Shown here in pieces: positions 1 to 5,904 of a stretch of 8,072 nt of DNA. The DNA is taken from NCBI GenBank assembly GCA_020861125.1, contig JAJBSZ010000443.1, positions 1 to 8,072 on the forward strand, given 5' to 3'. Position 1 is the first letter of the stretch; each line of letters opens with the position of its first letter. Source of the DNA: Planctomycetota bacterium. GTDB lineage: Bacteria; Planctomycetota; SZUA-567. A program made the position numbers and the translations under genes. Below the pieces are notes generated by a model. The model was not told the DNA's origin, searched no databases, and was given only the letters and a program-made list of their open reading frames with translations.

Positions 1-647
1 GCCTCCTCGCCGCCGTGGCCCTCGCCTTCAACCCGCCGGCAGCCCTGGTCCAGGGCCTGCGGCACACCGACGTCGTCCGGAGGTACGGCATTTCCTCCTA
101 CCGGACCATGGTGGCGGCACTGCCCCGGCCGCCCGCGGCCACCGGCGACGACGGCTGGATCATCGACGCCCCGGACGGCGGAGCGGCGTTTTCCTGGCGG
201 CCGGTGGCGGACGGCTGGTTGCTCAGCATGATACTGCCGGCCCAGCCGTTCCTCGACGCCGGGCTGGATCCCGCCCGTCTGCCGGACGGGGTGTTTCAGG
301 ACGGCCGCATCGTCCTCACGGCCCTTGCCCGAACGGGCGGTGGCGGTGACGGCGCGGTGGAATCTTTCGTCGCACTGATCGAGGCCAATCGCGATCGCCT
401 CGGCTACCATGAGGAACTCGACCACTTTGAGGTGTCCATCGGCGGCGGCAGCCGTTTCGAATGGGCCCGGGACATCGACGCCAACGACAAGGATCTCGTG
501 TTTGTGGTGGATCCCCACATGCTGCTGGCGGCAGGGGTCGACCGCGACAACGTCGCGGGGTGGGTGTATGGGTCGGTGTATGTCGCAGACGAATACGGCC
601 GATCTGTCCCGGAGGAAAAATTCCTGAAACCGTTCAACCTGCGGTAA
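1..647 (+). CDS. 3' part of an unrecognised, probably exported protein
   Basis: The reading frame is open from the left edge (first full codon at base 3) to the TAA at 645-647, giving 214 visible residues. The gene is cut by the window edge. A GTG at 15 is in frame but has no ribosome binding site and sits inside a hydrophobic run (LLAAVALAF), so it is unlikely to be the start. That run looks like the end of a signal peptide, possibly cleaved after ALA, which would place the protein in the periplasm or outside the cell. The rest is soluble and acidic, with a Gly-rich patch (GGGGDG) in the middle. The C-terminal part contains FEWARDIDANDKDLVFVVD and ends LKPFNLR. I do not recognise the family and assign no function. 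An intrinsic terminator begins 40 bases after the stop, so this is the last gene of its transcript and probably unrelated to the catabolic genes that follow. Confidence 0.75.
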   Translation, partial: LLAAVALAFNPPAALVQGLRHTDVVRRYGISSYRTMVAALPRPPAATGDDGWIIDAPDGGAAFSWRPVADGWLLSMILPAQPFLDAGLDPARLPDGVFQDGRIVLTALARTGGGGDGAVESFVALIEANRDRLGYHEELDHFEVSIGGGSRFEWARDIDANDKDLVFVVDPHMLLAAGVDRDNVAGWVYGSVYVADEYGRSVPEEKFLKPFNLR

Positions 648-686
648 AAACCCGTTCAGACGCCTACCGGCGCACCGGAGACCGAC

Positions 687-719
687 AAAAGGCCGGACGG
701 ATTGCCGTCCGGTTTTTTT
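687..719 (+). terminator. Intrinsic terminator of the upstream gene
   Basis: A perfect 8-bp GC-rich stem (CCGGACGG at 693-700 with CCGTCCGG at 705-712) closes a 4-base loop (ATTG). Seven Ts follow at 713-719. An AAAA run at 687-690 precedes the stem, so the hairpin can extend as A-U pairs and may also work on the opposite strand. It lies 40 bases after the stop codon of the first gene. Confidence 0.92.
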
Positions 720-749
720 GGGAAACGTGGCGCGGAAATCTCCGCCGCG

Positions 750-755
750 TATACT
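750..755 (+). promoter_or_regulatory. Possible -10 element (TATACT) ahead of the amidohydrolase gene
   Basis: TATACT matches the sigma70 -10 consensus at 5 of 6 positions and lies between the two terminator hairpins, 65 bases upstream of the amidohydrolase start. No good -35 hexamer is visible at 16-18 bp spacing, so an activator would be needed or the match is chance. It is the best promoter candidate for the amidohydrolase-lacI-SDR unit. Confidence 0.3.
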
Positions 756-776
756 GGCAGTGGTTCACTTCGCGTT

Positions 777-801
777 GGCGGCTGGCCGTCCGGCCGTTTT
801 T
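777..801 (+). terminator. Terminator-like hairpin just before the amidohydrolase (second terminator or attenuator)
   Basis: Bases 779-785 (CGGCTGG) pair with 790-796 (CCGGCCG), giving seven pairs including one G-U around a 4-base loop (CCGT). Five Ts follow at 797-801, and wobble pairs can extend the base of the stem. The hairpin ends only 19 bases before the amidohydrolase ATG and lies downstream of the -10-like TATACT. It could be a back-up terminator for the first gene. If transcription does start near 762, it could instead be a leader attenuator. Confidence 0.55.
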
Positions 802-820
802 ATCCGTTTCGGAGACGCAC

Positions 821-1567
821 ATGATTCTCGACGCCCACATCCATCTCGGCACAGATTCCGTTTTCGACCATACCACGACCGAGGATGATCTGGAACGGGT
901 TTATGCCGAACACGGGGTGGATGGTGGCATCGTCCAGCCGGCGCTGCCCCGTCCCTATCTCGAAGACACCCGCGCCATCCACGACCGCATCCACCGCCTG
1001 ACCCAAAACGGCCGGCGCCGCTGGTGGGGCATGGCGGCCATCGATCCGCATTTCCGGCCGGAGGACTACGACGCCGAGGCGGAACGGTGCGTTCGGGAGC
1101 TGGGGTTTGTCGGCATCAAACTCACCCCCATCGGCCATGCCTGCAGTCCCGCCTCCCGGGACGGCCTGCGGGTTTTTTCCGTCTGCCAACGGCTGGGGGT
1201 TCCCTTGATGATCCATACCGGCAACGGCATTCCCTTTGCCGATCCCATGGCGGCGGTCACGGGCATCGAGGCATATCCGGATGTCCGGGTGGTGCTGGCC
1301 CACGCGGGTTCGGAGATGCACTACCGCCAAGCCATATACCTGGCGCGGAAATTCGACAATGTCTATCTTGAACCCAGTTGGGTCGGGGCAGCCGGCGTGT
1401 CGGTCATGCTGCGGGAACTGGGCAGCCGGAAGTTAATGTTTTCCTCCGACGTCATCGCACAGTTGCCGGTGGAACTGGCCAAATACCGGTCCCTCATCCC
1501 CGATCCGGCCGACCTTGATCAGGTACTATTCCGCACCGTAGCCGAAGTCTACCGCCTGGCGGTGTAG
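821..1567 (+). CDS. Amidohydrolase_2 family metal-dependent hydrolase (COG2159-like)
   Basis: This is a 248-residue TIM-barrel hydrolase of the amidohydrolase_2 group, whose members hydrolyse lactones or decarboxylate carboxylic acids in the cytoplasm. The visible signature is complete: the N-terminal HxH pair (His6 and His8 in DAHIHLG), GIKLTP with Lys100, His132 (MIHTGNG), His161 (LAHAGSE) and the late Asp210 (FSSDV). These are the usual metal-binding and catalytic positions of the family. The start is ATG 821 with GGAG at 811-814. The frame stays open upstream to about 461, but that extension crosses two terminator hairpins and the preceding gene, and homologues begin at the HxH motif. It is short for the family, which often reaches 280-330 residues. 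The lacI gene follows after 33 bp, so the two are probably cotranscribed. A role in opening a sugar lactone or processing a sugar-acid intermediate is inferred from the neighbours only; the substrate is unknown. Confidence 0.88.
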   Translation: MILDAHIHLGTDSVFDHTTTEDDLERVYAEHGVDGGIVQPALPRPYLEDTRAIHDRIHRLTQNGRRRWWGMAAIDPHFRPEDYDAEAERCVRELGFVGIKLTPIGHACSPASRDGLRVFSVCQRLGVPLMIHTGNGIPFADPMAAVTGIEAYPDVRVVLAHAGSEMHYRQAIYLARKFDNVYLEPSWVGAAGVSVMLRELGSRKLMFSSDVIAQLPVELAKYRSLIPDPADLDQVLFRTVAEVYRLAV

Positions 1568-1600
1568 CCCGCCGCCCAACCAATCACCTGTGGATTTCCC

Positions 1601-2599
1601 ATGAAACCCGTGAAAAAAGCCACCATGAAGGACGTCGCCAAAGCCTGCGGAGTCTCCTCCATGGCGGTCTCCATGGCGATGAGCGGCAAGGCGGGCATTT
1701 CCCAGGAGACCCGGGAGCGCATTCTCAAAACCGCCAAGGCCATGCGCTACACGCCGAACCTGATCGCCAAGAGCCTAAGGGTGCGGGAGACCCGCACCCT
1801 GGGTGTGGTCACCTCCGACAGCTCCCACCTCCTGTTCGCCAAGCTCCTCACCGCCATCGGCGACGCCGCCGACAGACACGGGTACAGCATCATCATCGCC
1901 AATACCGGCCAGAGCGTCGAACGCGAGCGCACGGCCATCCGCACCCTCATCACCAAGCGCATCGACGGCCTGCTCCTGGCCGCGCCGATGAACGTGGACG
2001 AAGCCGCCATGGGCGAGGCCGAAGACCTGGACATCCCGGTCGCGGTGCTCATGCGCAGCGGCCGGCGGGTGGTGGATACGGTGATCACCGACAACTACCG
2101 CGGCGCCTACGAAATGGTCGACTACCTCGCGGCCAGCGGCAGCCGGCGCATCCACATGATAAGCCTGAACCGGGAATCCCGCACCGGGCGGGAGCGGATC
2201 CGCGGCTGCCGGCAGGCCTGGAAGGATCACGGGCTGACGCCCGGCGAAATTCTTTATAGCCGCCCGTTCATCGCCGACGGCTACGCCGCCATGAAAAAAC
2301 TGCTGGCGCGCAATAGGCCCATGGACGCGGTGTTCTGCGGCTGCGACGTCATTGCCATCGGGGCCATGCGGGCCATCCTGGAGAAGGGGCTGCGGATTCC
2401 CCGGGACATCCGACTCTGTGGTTTCGATGATATCGATCTGCTGGAAGACCTCCGCGTTCCCCTGACCACCATGCGCCAACCCATCCACGGCATGGGCCGG
2501 GAAGGGGTCGGCCTGCTCCTCGACCGTATCCGCGACCCGGGGCGGCCGGCGCAAAAGGTGGTAATGCCCGGCGAACTCGTGATCCGCGCCTCGACCTGA
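1601..2599 (+). CDS. LacI-family transcriptional regulator
   Basis: This 332-residue DNA-binding regulator has the full LacI/GalR layout. A helix-turn-helix lies at about residues 8-28 (TMKDVAKACGVSSMAVSMAM), followed by the hinge helix YTPNLIAKSLR (50-60). The periplasmic-binding-protein-like effector domain spans about 65-330, with Asp249 (CGCDVIAIGAM) and GFDD (274-277) where LacI proteins contact ligand or fold the core. It should dimerise and repress or activate nearby sugar genes in response to a small sugar-like effector. The recognition helix reads SMAVSMAM: the Arg usual in the VSR motif is Met25, so its operator may differ from classical LacI sites. The start at 1601 keeps the usual KKAT-MKDVA head. 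Its ribosome binding site is weak, and ATG 1625 is a shorter alternative. It lies between the amidohydrolase and an SDR (gaps of 33 and 47 bp), so it probably controls this unit. I found no convincing LacI operator. Confidence 0.93.
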   Translation: MKPVKKATMKDVAKACGVSSMAVSMAMSGKAGISQETRERILKTAKAMRYTPNLIAKSLRVRETRTLGVVTSDSSHLLFAKLLTAIGDAADRHGYSIIIANTGQSVERERTAIRTLITKRIDGLLLAAPMNVDEAAMGEAEDLDIPVAVLMRSGRRVVDTVITDNYRGAYEMVDYLAASGSRRIHMISLNRESRTGRERIRGCRQAWKDHGLTPGEILYSRPFIADGYAAMKKLLARNRPMDAVFCGCDVIAIGAMRAILEKGLRIPRDIRLCGFDDIDLLEDLRVPLTTMRQPIHGMGREGVGLLLDRIRDPGRPAQKVVMPGELVIRAST

Positions 2600-2646
2600 G
2601 GCCGGCCGCTACCGCACCGTCCACCCAACCAAGGAAAGGAAACCAC

Positions 2647-3417
2647 ATGGATTTCACAGGCAAGGCCGTCATCGTCACCGGCGCGTCCATCGGCATGGGC
2701 CGGGAGACCGCCGTCCAGTTCGCCGCCCGGGGAGCCAAGGTGGTGGTCAACTACGCCCGGGCCGAGGACCAGGCTCAGGAAACCCTCGCCACCATCCAGC
2801 AGGCCGGCGGCACGGCCGTCCTGTGTCAGGGCGACGTGTCCCGGGAGGAGGATGCCGCCCGTATCGTCGCCACCGCCGTCGACGCCTTCGGTCGGCTGGA
2901 CGTGCTGGTCAACAACGCCGGCACCACCGCGTTTATTCCGTTTACCGATCTGGACGCGGCCACGCCCGAAGTCTGGACCCGGCTGTATGCCACCAATGTC
3001 ATGGGCGCCTTTTTCTGCGCCCGGGCTGCGGCCTCGGCCATGCGGAAAACCGGTGGCGGCGTGATCATCAACAACGCCTCCGTCTCCGGCCACCGGCCCC
3101 AGGGCAGCTCCATCCCGTACTGCTCCTCCAAGGCGGCGTTGCTGCACCTTACCCGTTGCCTGGCCGTCGCCCTCGGGCCCGATATCCGGGTCTGCAGCGT
3201 CTCGCCCGGCTACATTGAGGACACCCGCTGGAACCGGGACCGGCCGGGCCACGATCCGGCTGCGGCGCACCAGACGGCGGTGGAGCTGTCACTGCTGAAA
3301 CGGGTGGGCGCTTCGGCTGATGTCGCCGGGGCGATTCTGTATTTGGCGTCAGACGCGGCCGGGTTCGTCACCGGCATCGACGTCCTTGTTGACGGCGGTC
3401 GGCAGTTCCGAGTATAA
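2647..3417 (+). CDS. SDR-family NAD(P)-dependent oxidoreductase, FabG-like (first of three)
   Basis: This 256-residue classical SDR with a Rossmann fold interconverts a hydroxyl and a ketone using a nicotinamide cofactor in the cytoplasm. The cofactor loop TGASIGMG is at 11-18, the structural NNAG at 89-92 and Asn117 in the active-site helix. The catalytic triad is Ser145, Tyr158 and Lys162 (YCSSK), with the normal 13-residue Ser-Tyr spacing. The C-terminus ends with the usual VDGG segment. Strand beta2 ends in NYAR rather than an acidic residue, which suggests NADP(H), as in FabG-type enzymes. The start is supported by AAGGAAAGG a few bases upstream. It lies 47 bp after lacI, so it is probably cotranscribed with the regulator and the amidohydrolase. 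Family membership is certain. Its substrate is not; a sugar alcohol, sugar acid or lactol dehydrogenase role is inferred from context. Confidence 0.95.
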   Translation: MDFTGKAVIVTGASIGMGRETAVQFAARGAKVVVNYARAEDQAQETLATIQQAGGTAVLCQGDVSREEDAARIVATAVDAFGRLDVLVNNAGTTAFIPFTDLDAATPEVWTRLYATNVMGAFFCARAAASAMRKTGGGVIINNASVSGHRPQGSSIPYCSSKAALLHLTRCLAVALGPDIRVCSVSPGYIEDTRWNRDRPGHDPAAAHQTAVELSLLKRVGASADVAGAILYLASDAAGFVTGIDVLVDGGRQFRV

Positions 3418-3442
3418 GCCGGGCCGGCGCCGCCATTTTCCC
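3418..3442 (+). repeat. Left copy of an imperfect direct repeat flanking the tRNA
   Basis: GCCGGGCCGGCGCCGCC (3418-3434), then A, then TTTTCCC (3436-3442). It matches 3591-3616 with one substitution in the first 17 bases, and A replaced by GG before the shared TTTTCCC. It begins directly after the stop codon of the first SDR. Part of it (3428-3435) can also pair with 3443-3450 in an 8-bp hairpin with two G-U pairs and no T tract, possibly the end of the upstream transcript. Confidence 0.7.
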
Positions 3443-3456
3443 TGGTGGTGAAAAAC

Positions 3457-3484
3457 TTGTCTCCACCCGGGGTTTTCCTATAAT
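3457..3484 (+). promoter_or_regulatory. Sigma70-type promoter of the tRNA gene
   Basis: A perfect -10 TATAAT at 3479-3484 is preceded, with 16 bp spacing, by TTGTCT at 3457-3462 (4 of 6 matches to TTGACA). Transcription would start around 3491, about 14 bases before the mature tRNA 5' end, a usual distance for a tRNA leader. Confidence 0.7.
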
Positions 3485-3504
3485 CCACCTACGCTACCAG
3501 ACAC

Positions 3505-3578
3505 GGGCCTGTAGCTCAGTCGGTCAGAGCAGGTGGCTCATAACCACTTGGTCGGGGGTTCGAGTCCCTCCGGGCCCA
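3505..3578 (+). tRNA. tRNA with CAT anticodon, probably lysidine-type tRNA-Ile2
   Basis: The full cloverleaf can be drawn. The acceptor stem is 3505-3511 with 3571-3577 (one G-U), the D stem 3514-3517 with 3527-3530, the anticodon stem 3532-3536 with 3544-3548, and the T stem 3554-3558 with 3566-3570 around TTCGAGT. The discriminator is A3578. The anticodon loop CTCATAA gives CAT (3539-3541), which means elongator Met or the Ile2 species that reads AUA after TilS converts C34 to lysidine. Acceptor pairs 4-69 and 5-68 are both C-G, as in E. coli Ile2 and unlike its tRNA-Met. The stretch CTTGGTCG after the anticodon arm also matches E. coli Ile2. I therefore prefer Ile2; Met is the alternative. 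The 3' CCA is not encoded (the gene is followed by TTTTT), so CCA must be added by the nucleotidyltransferase. Confidence 0.9.
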
Positions 3579-3590
3579 TTTTTCCATCAT

Positions 3591-3616
3591 GCCGGGCTGG
3601 CGCCGCCGGTTTTCCC
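3591..3616 (+). repeat. Right copy of the imperfect direct repeat flanking the tRNA
   Basis: GCCGGGCTGGCGCCGCC (3591-3607), GG, then TTTTCCC (3610-3616). It matches the left copy at 3418-3442 and starts 173 bases after it, so the two copies bracket the tRNA promoter and gene. It lies in the 86-bp leader between the tRNA and the second SDR. Confidence 0.7.
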
Positions 3617-3664
3617 GCACGCGCGCTGTTTCACCATCGCCATCCATTTGCCAGAAAGGGTTTC

Positions 3665-4501
3665 ATGTCACGCATCGGCGACAATCTCGAACGGTTGTTT
3701 TCCCTCGAAAACAAGGTTATTCTCTTCACCGGCGCTGCCGGCGGTATCGGCGCGGCGCTGGCCCAGGGGCTGGCGGATGCGGGCGGCACCCTTGCCCTCT
3801 GCGATCTGCGGGCCGAGGCGGTGGAGGCCATGGCGGCGACGATGCCGGGTGCCGCCGGTTTCGCCCTGGACATCAGCGACCTCGCTTCCATCCGACGCTG
3901 CGTTGCCGACGTGGTGGCGCGCTTCGGCCGCATCGACGTTCTGGTCAACTGCGCCGGGATCAACAAACGCGAAGGCCTCCTCGATGTCAGCGAGGAAACC
4001 TACGACCGGATCATGGCCATCAACCTCAAAGGGGTGTTTTTCATGAGCCAGGAGGTGGCCCGGCAGATGATTAAGCAGGGCGGCGGCAACGTCATCAACA
4101 TCGGTTCCCACAATGACGAAGCCATGCTTGGCGGCTGTTCGGTGTACGGAGCCACCAAGTCCGGCGTCCGGGCTCTGACCCGGGCCATGGCGGTGGAATG
4201 GGCAGGGCATAACATCCGCGCCAACGCCATCAGCCCCGGCCATATCCTCACCCCTCTCACCACCGTCACCTGGGAACACCCCACCCGGTCGGTGTGGCTG
4301 CGGGATCGCATCGCCATGCGCCGCCCCGGCACGCCGGAGGAACTGGTAGGGATGTGCGTTATGCTCGCCTCCGACGCCAGCCGGTACATGACAGGCGAAG
4401 CCTACCACGTGGACGGCGGCTGCCTCTGTGGTGGCGACCCGTGGGATTTTGATACCGCCTATAAGGCGGATAAAGATTCCATGCCCCGCTTCGCGGATTG
4501 A
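3665..4501 (+). CDS. SDR-family oxidoreductase, gluconate 5-dehydrogenase-like (second of three)
   Basis: This 278-residue classical SDR shows the cofactor loop TGAAGGIG (22-29), NCAG (95-98, variant of NNAG), Asn120 and the catalytic Ser148, Tyr161 and Lys165 (YGATK). Beta2 ends in CDLR with Asp47, which favours NAD(H). The N-terminal LFSLENK head resembles the IdnO/KduD group (gluconate 5-dehydrogenase and 2-deoxy-D-gluconate 3-dehydrogenase), which act on sugar acids. That is a resemblance, not a substrate assignment. About 25 residues extend past the VDGG motif (CLCGGDPWDF onward), a little longer than usual. The start at ATG 3665 has AAAGG at 3655-3659. The frame continues upstream but runs through the tRNA, so the longer form is rejected. 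No separate promoter or intrinsic terminator is visible between the tRNA and this gene, so read-through from the tRNA promoter is possible. It converges on the third SDR. Confidence 0.94.
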   Translation: MSRIGDNLERLFSLENKVILFTGAAGGIGAALAQGLADAGGTLALCDLRAEAVEAMAATMPGAAGFALDISDLASIRRCVADVVARFGRIDVLVNCAGINKREGLLDVSEETYDRIMAINLKGVFFMSQEVARQMIKQGGGNVINIGSHNDEAMLGGCSVYGATKSGVRALTRAMAVEWAGHNIRANAISPGHILTPLTTVTWEHPTRSVWLRDRIAMRRPGTPEELVGMCVMLASDASRYMTGEAYHVDGGCLCGGDPWDFDTAYKADKDSMPRFAD

Positions 4502-4529
4502 CGCCCCGCGCGATCCGCCCATTCATAGC

Positions 4530-4557
4530 GCGGCCCTCCCCGTTGGGGCAGGGCCGC
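4530..4557. terminator. GC-rich hairpin between convergent SDR genes
   Basis: GCGGCCCT (4530-4537) pairs with AGGGCCGC (4550-4557). Inside, CCCC pairs with GGGG around a 3-base loop, with a single bulged C at 4549. The 12-bp stem lies in the 86-bp gap between two converging genes. It has no T tract on either strand, so it may be a weak bidirectional terminator or an mRNA 3'-end stabiliser. Confidence 0.5.
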
Positions 4558-4587
4558 TTGGTATCGCTAGCGGTAGGAGACGTGGTA

Positions 4588-5388
4588 TCAGGCGATGAGC
4601 CAGCCGCCGTCGACCAGCAGGACGTGGCCGTTCACGTAGCGGGAGACGTCCGACGCCAGGAACACCACTGGCCCGAACATGTCCTCGAGGGCGCCGATAT
4701 GGCCCATGGGAGCGCGGGACATCACCCAGGCGCTCTTGACCGGATCATCCAGGAACGGCGCCGAAATCTCGGTGCGGATCCAGGCCGGGGCGATGGCGTT
4801 GACGTTGATGCCTTTGGGGCCCCATTCGATGGCGAGGGAATGGGTGAGCTGGTTTACCGCCCCTTTGGACGGCGCGTAGGCGAGATCGTGCAGCCGCCCC
4901 TGGAAGCCGCGCAGGGAGGAGATGTTTATGATCTTGCCGCTGCCTTGTTCCAGCATGTGCCGCCCGGCGTGCTTGCAGGTCATAACCAGGGACTTCAGGT
5001 TTACATCCATGACCCGGTCCCATTCCCCCATGTCGAACTCGGCCGCGGCCTGGAGATGCACCGCGCCCTGGCTGTTGACGAGGATGTCAAGGCCGCCCAA
5101 TTCCCGCACCGTCGCCGCCCCCATCCCTTCCACAGCGGCTTCGTCGGTGACGTCCACCGCCAGGTGCATGCCCCGCACGCCCAGTCCGGTGATGGCCGCC
5201 GCCGTCTCCGCCAGACCCGCCGGACCGCGGCCGACCACGCAGACGTCGGCGCCCACTGCCGCCAGGGCCAGCGCCATCGCCTGGCCCAATCCCTTGTTGC
5301 CGCCCACCACCAGGGCCCGTTTGCCCTGCAGCGAAAACAGGGCGGGGAAGCCTTTCGCCTTTGCCGCCAGTTCCTCGAGTCCGGCCAT
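4588..5388 (-). CDS. SDR-family oxidoreductase with variant cofactor motifs (third of three)
   Basis: This 266-residue SDR has the catalytic Ser158, Tyr171 and Lys175 (YAPSK), Asn130 and the C-terminal VDGG. Two motifs are unusual. The cofactor loop reads VVGGNKGLG (27-35), with Val where the TGxxxGxG pattern has Thr. The NNAG motif is NSQG (105-108). The head LFSLQGK matches the gluconate 5-dehydrogenase-like group and resembles the second SDR, as does the ending LASDVSRY, so these two may be related paralogues. Beta2 ends VVGR, without an acidic residue. The start has AAAAGGAG five bases upstream on the minus strand. It begins 11 bp after the PQ-loop gene, so the two form an operon. It should act on a hydroxyl/keto pair of a small carbohydrate-like compound; the exact substrate is unknown. 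Confidence 0.93.
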   Translation of the reverse strand: MAGLEELAAKAKGFPALFSLQGKRALVVGGNKGLGQAMALALAAVGADVCVVGRGPAGLAETAAAITGLGVRGMHLAVDVTDEAAVEGMGAATVRELGGLDILVNSQGAVHLQAAAEFDMGEWDRVMDVNLKSLVMTCKHAGRHMLEQGSGKIINISSLRGFQGRLHDLAYAPSKGAVNQLTHSLAIEWGPKGINVNAIAPAWIRTEISAPFLDDPVKSAWVMSRAPMGHIGALEDMFGPVVFLASDVSRYVNGHVLLVDGGWLIA

Positions 5389-5399
5389 GTGTTCTCCTT

Positions 5400-5696
5400 T
5401 TATGCGGCTGCGCCCCGATCGCCGGCCAGTTTGTCCAACCGGCGGTTGCGGAAATACAGGAGGATGTCGATGCCCACCGCAACGAAGTTTATAATGTAAA
5501 AGAGCACCACGTAATTGACGGGGCGGTCGCTGGCGAATTTGGAGGCGATGCCGAAGAGGTAGCCCGCTTCGACGATGGAGAGAAAGGTGATGCTCTTCCC
5601 TTTGGCGGTACGGGCGCGGTAGCTTTTGAGAATGGACGCCGGCCAGGCCGCGCCGAAGGAGACCACCATGGCGACTTCCAACAATTCCGCTAACAT
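5400..5696 (-). CDS. Small PQ-loop/SemiSWEET-like membrane protein
   Basis: This 98-residue protein has three predicted membrane helices (about residues 3-24, 36-55 and 61-82), the size and layout of one SemiSWEET or PQ-loop half-transporter. Such proteins work as dimers to let sugars or other small solutes cross the inner membrane. Helix 1 ends in AAWP (16-19), which stands where the PQ-loop motif would be. It is followed by a basic loop ILKSYRARTAKGKS that resembles small bacterial membrane proteins of this group. The C-terminus is basic and polar (YFRNRRLDK). On the minus strand AGGGG stands about seven bases before the ATG. The stop codon overlaps the ribosome binding site of the third SDR, so the two are translated from one mRNA, which suggests that transport and oxidoreduction serve the same compound. 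The fold call is by pattern; transport has to be inferred. Confidence 0.75.
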   Translation of the reverse strand: MLAELLEVAMVVSFGAAWPASILKSYRARTAKGKSITFLSIVEAGYLFGIASKFASDRPVNYVVLFYIINFVAVGIDILLYFRNRRLDKLAGDRGAAA

Positions 5697-5904
5697 CTGG
5701 TATCCCCTAGCCAGCCGCCGGCCGGCACCTTGTGCTCTTCAACTGCCATTGCCCGGACTAATTCGCCAGGCCACAGCGCGGTTCACCATACCATAAGCGG
5801 CCCGCCAACGCCAGGGAAAGAACGACAGCGCCTGGTATCCTGGAAGCCGGCACACCATCCAGCCTCTGCCGCTGGCCATACCCCGGACCCGCCTCACTTA
5901 CCAA
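5697..5904. other. Divergent intergenic region between the PQ-loop gene and gntR
   Basis: This is 208 bp of mostly GC-rich sequence between the minus-strand PQ-loop/SDR operon and the gntR promoter. I found no convincing minus-strand promoter. The best -10-like words on that strand (two overlapping TATGGT) lack a -35. No RNA gene, coding frame or large hairpin is supported. Confidence 0.5.

Noticed and set aside
461..820. Upstream extension of the amidohydrolase frame
   Set aside because: It crosses the end of the first gene and two terminator hairpins; the conserved protein starts at ATG 821 with a ribosome binding site.
1775..2554. Minus-strand open frame of 259 codons
   Set aside because: Shadow opposite lacI, with low-complexity composition and no ribosome binding site.
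2281..3270. Minus-strand open frame of 329 codons
   Set aside because: Shadow of lacI and the first SDR; Gly/Asp/Arg-rich composition without motifs.
3505..3616. tRNA as attachment site of an integrated island
   Set aside because: No integrase gene and no second copy of the tRNA 3' end are visible in the window.
3533..3664. Upstream extension of the second SDR frame
   Set aside because: It runs through the tRNA gene and has no ribosome binding site; ATG 3665 is the supported start.
4565..4572. 8-bp palindrome CGCTAGCG
   Set aside because: Too short and isolated between convergent genes to support an operator.
4498..5499. Plus-strand open frame of 333 codons
   Set aside because: It is an antisense shadow of the third SDR and has no family features; GC-rich DNA often gives such frames.
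5697..5840. Repeated word CTGGTATCC at 5697-5705 and 5832-5840
   Set aside because: A 9-base repeat in a region of this length is not far from chance expectation, and one copy is the ribosome binding region of the PQ-loop gene.
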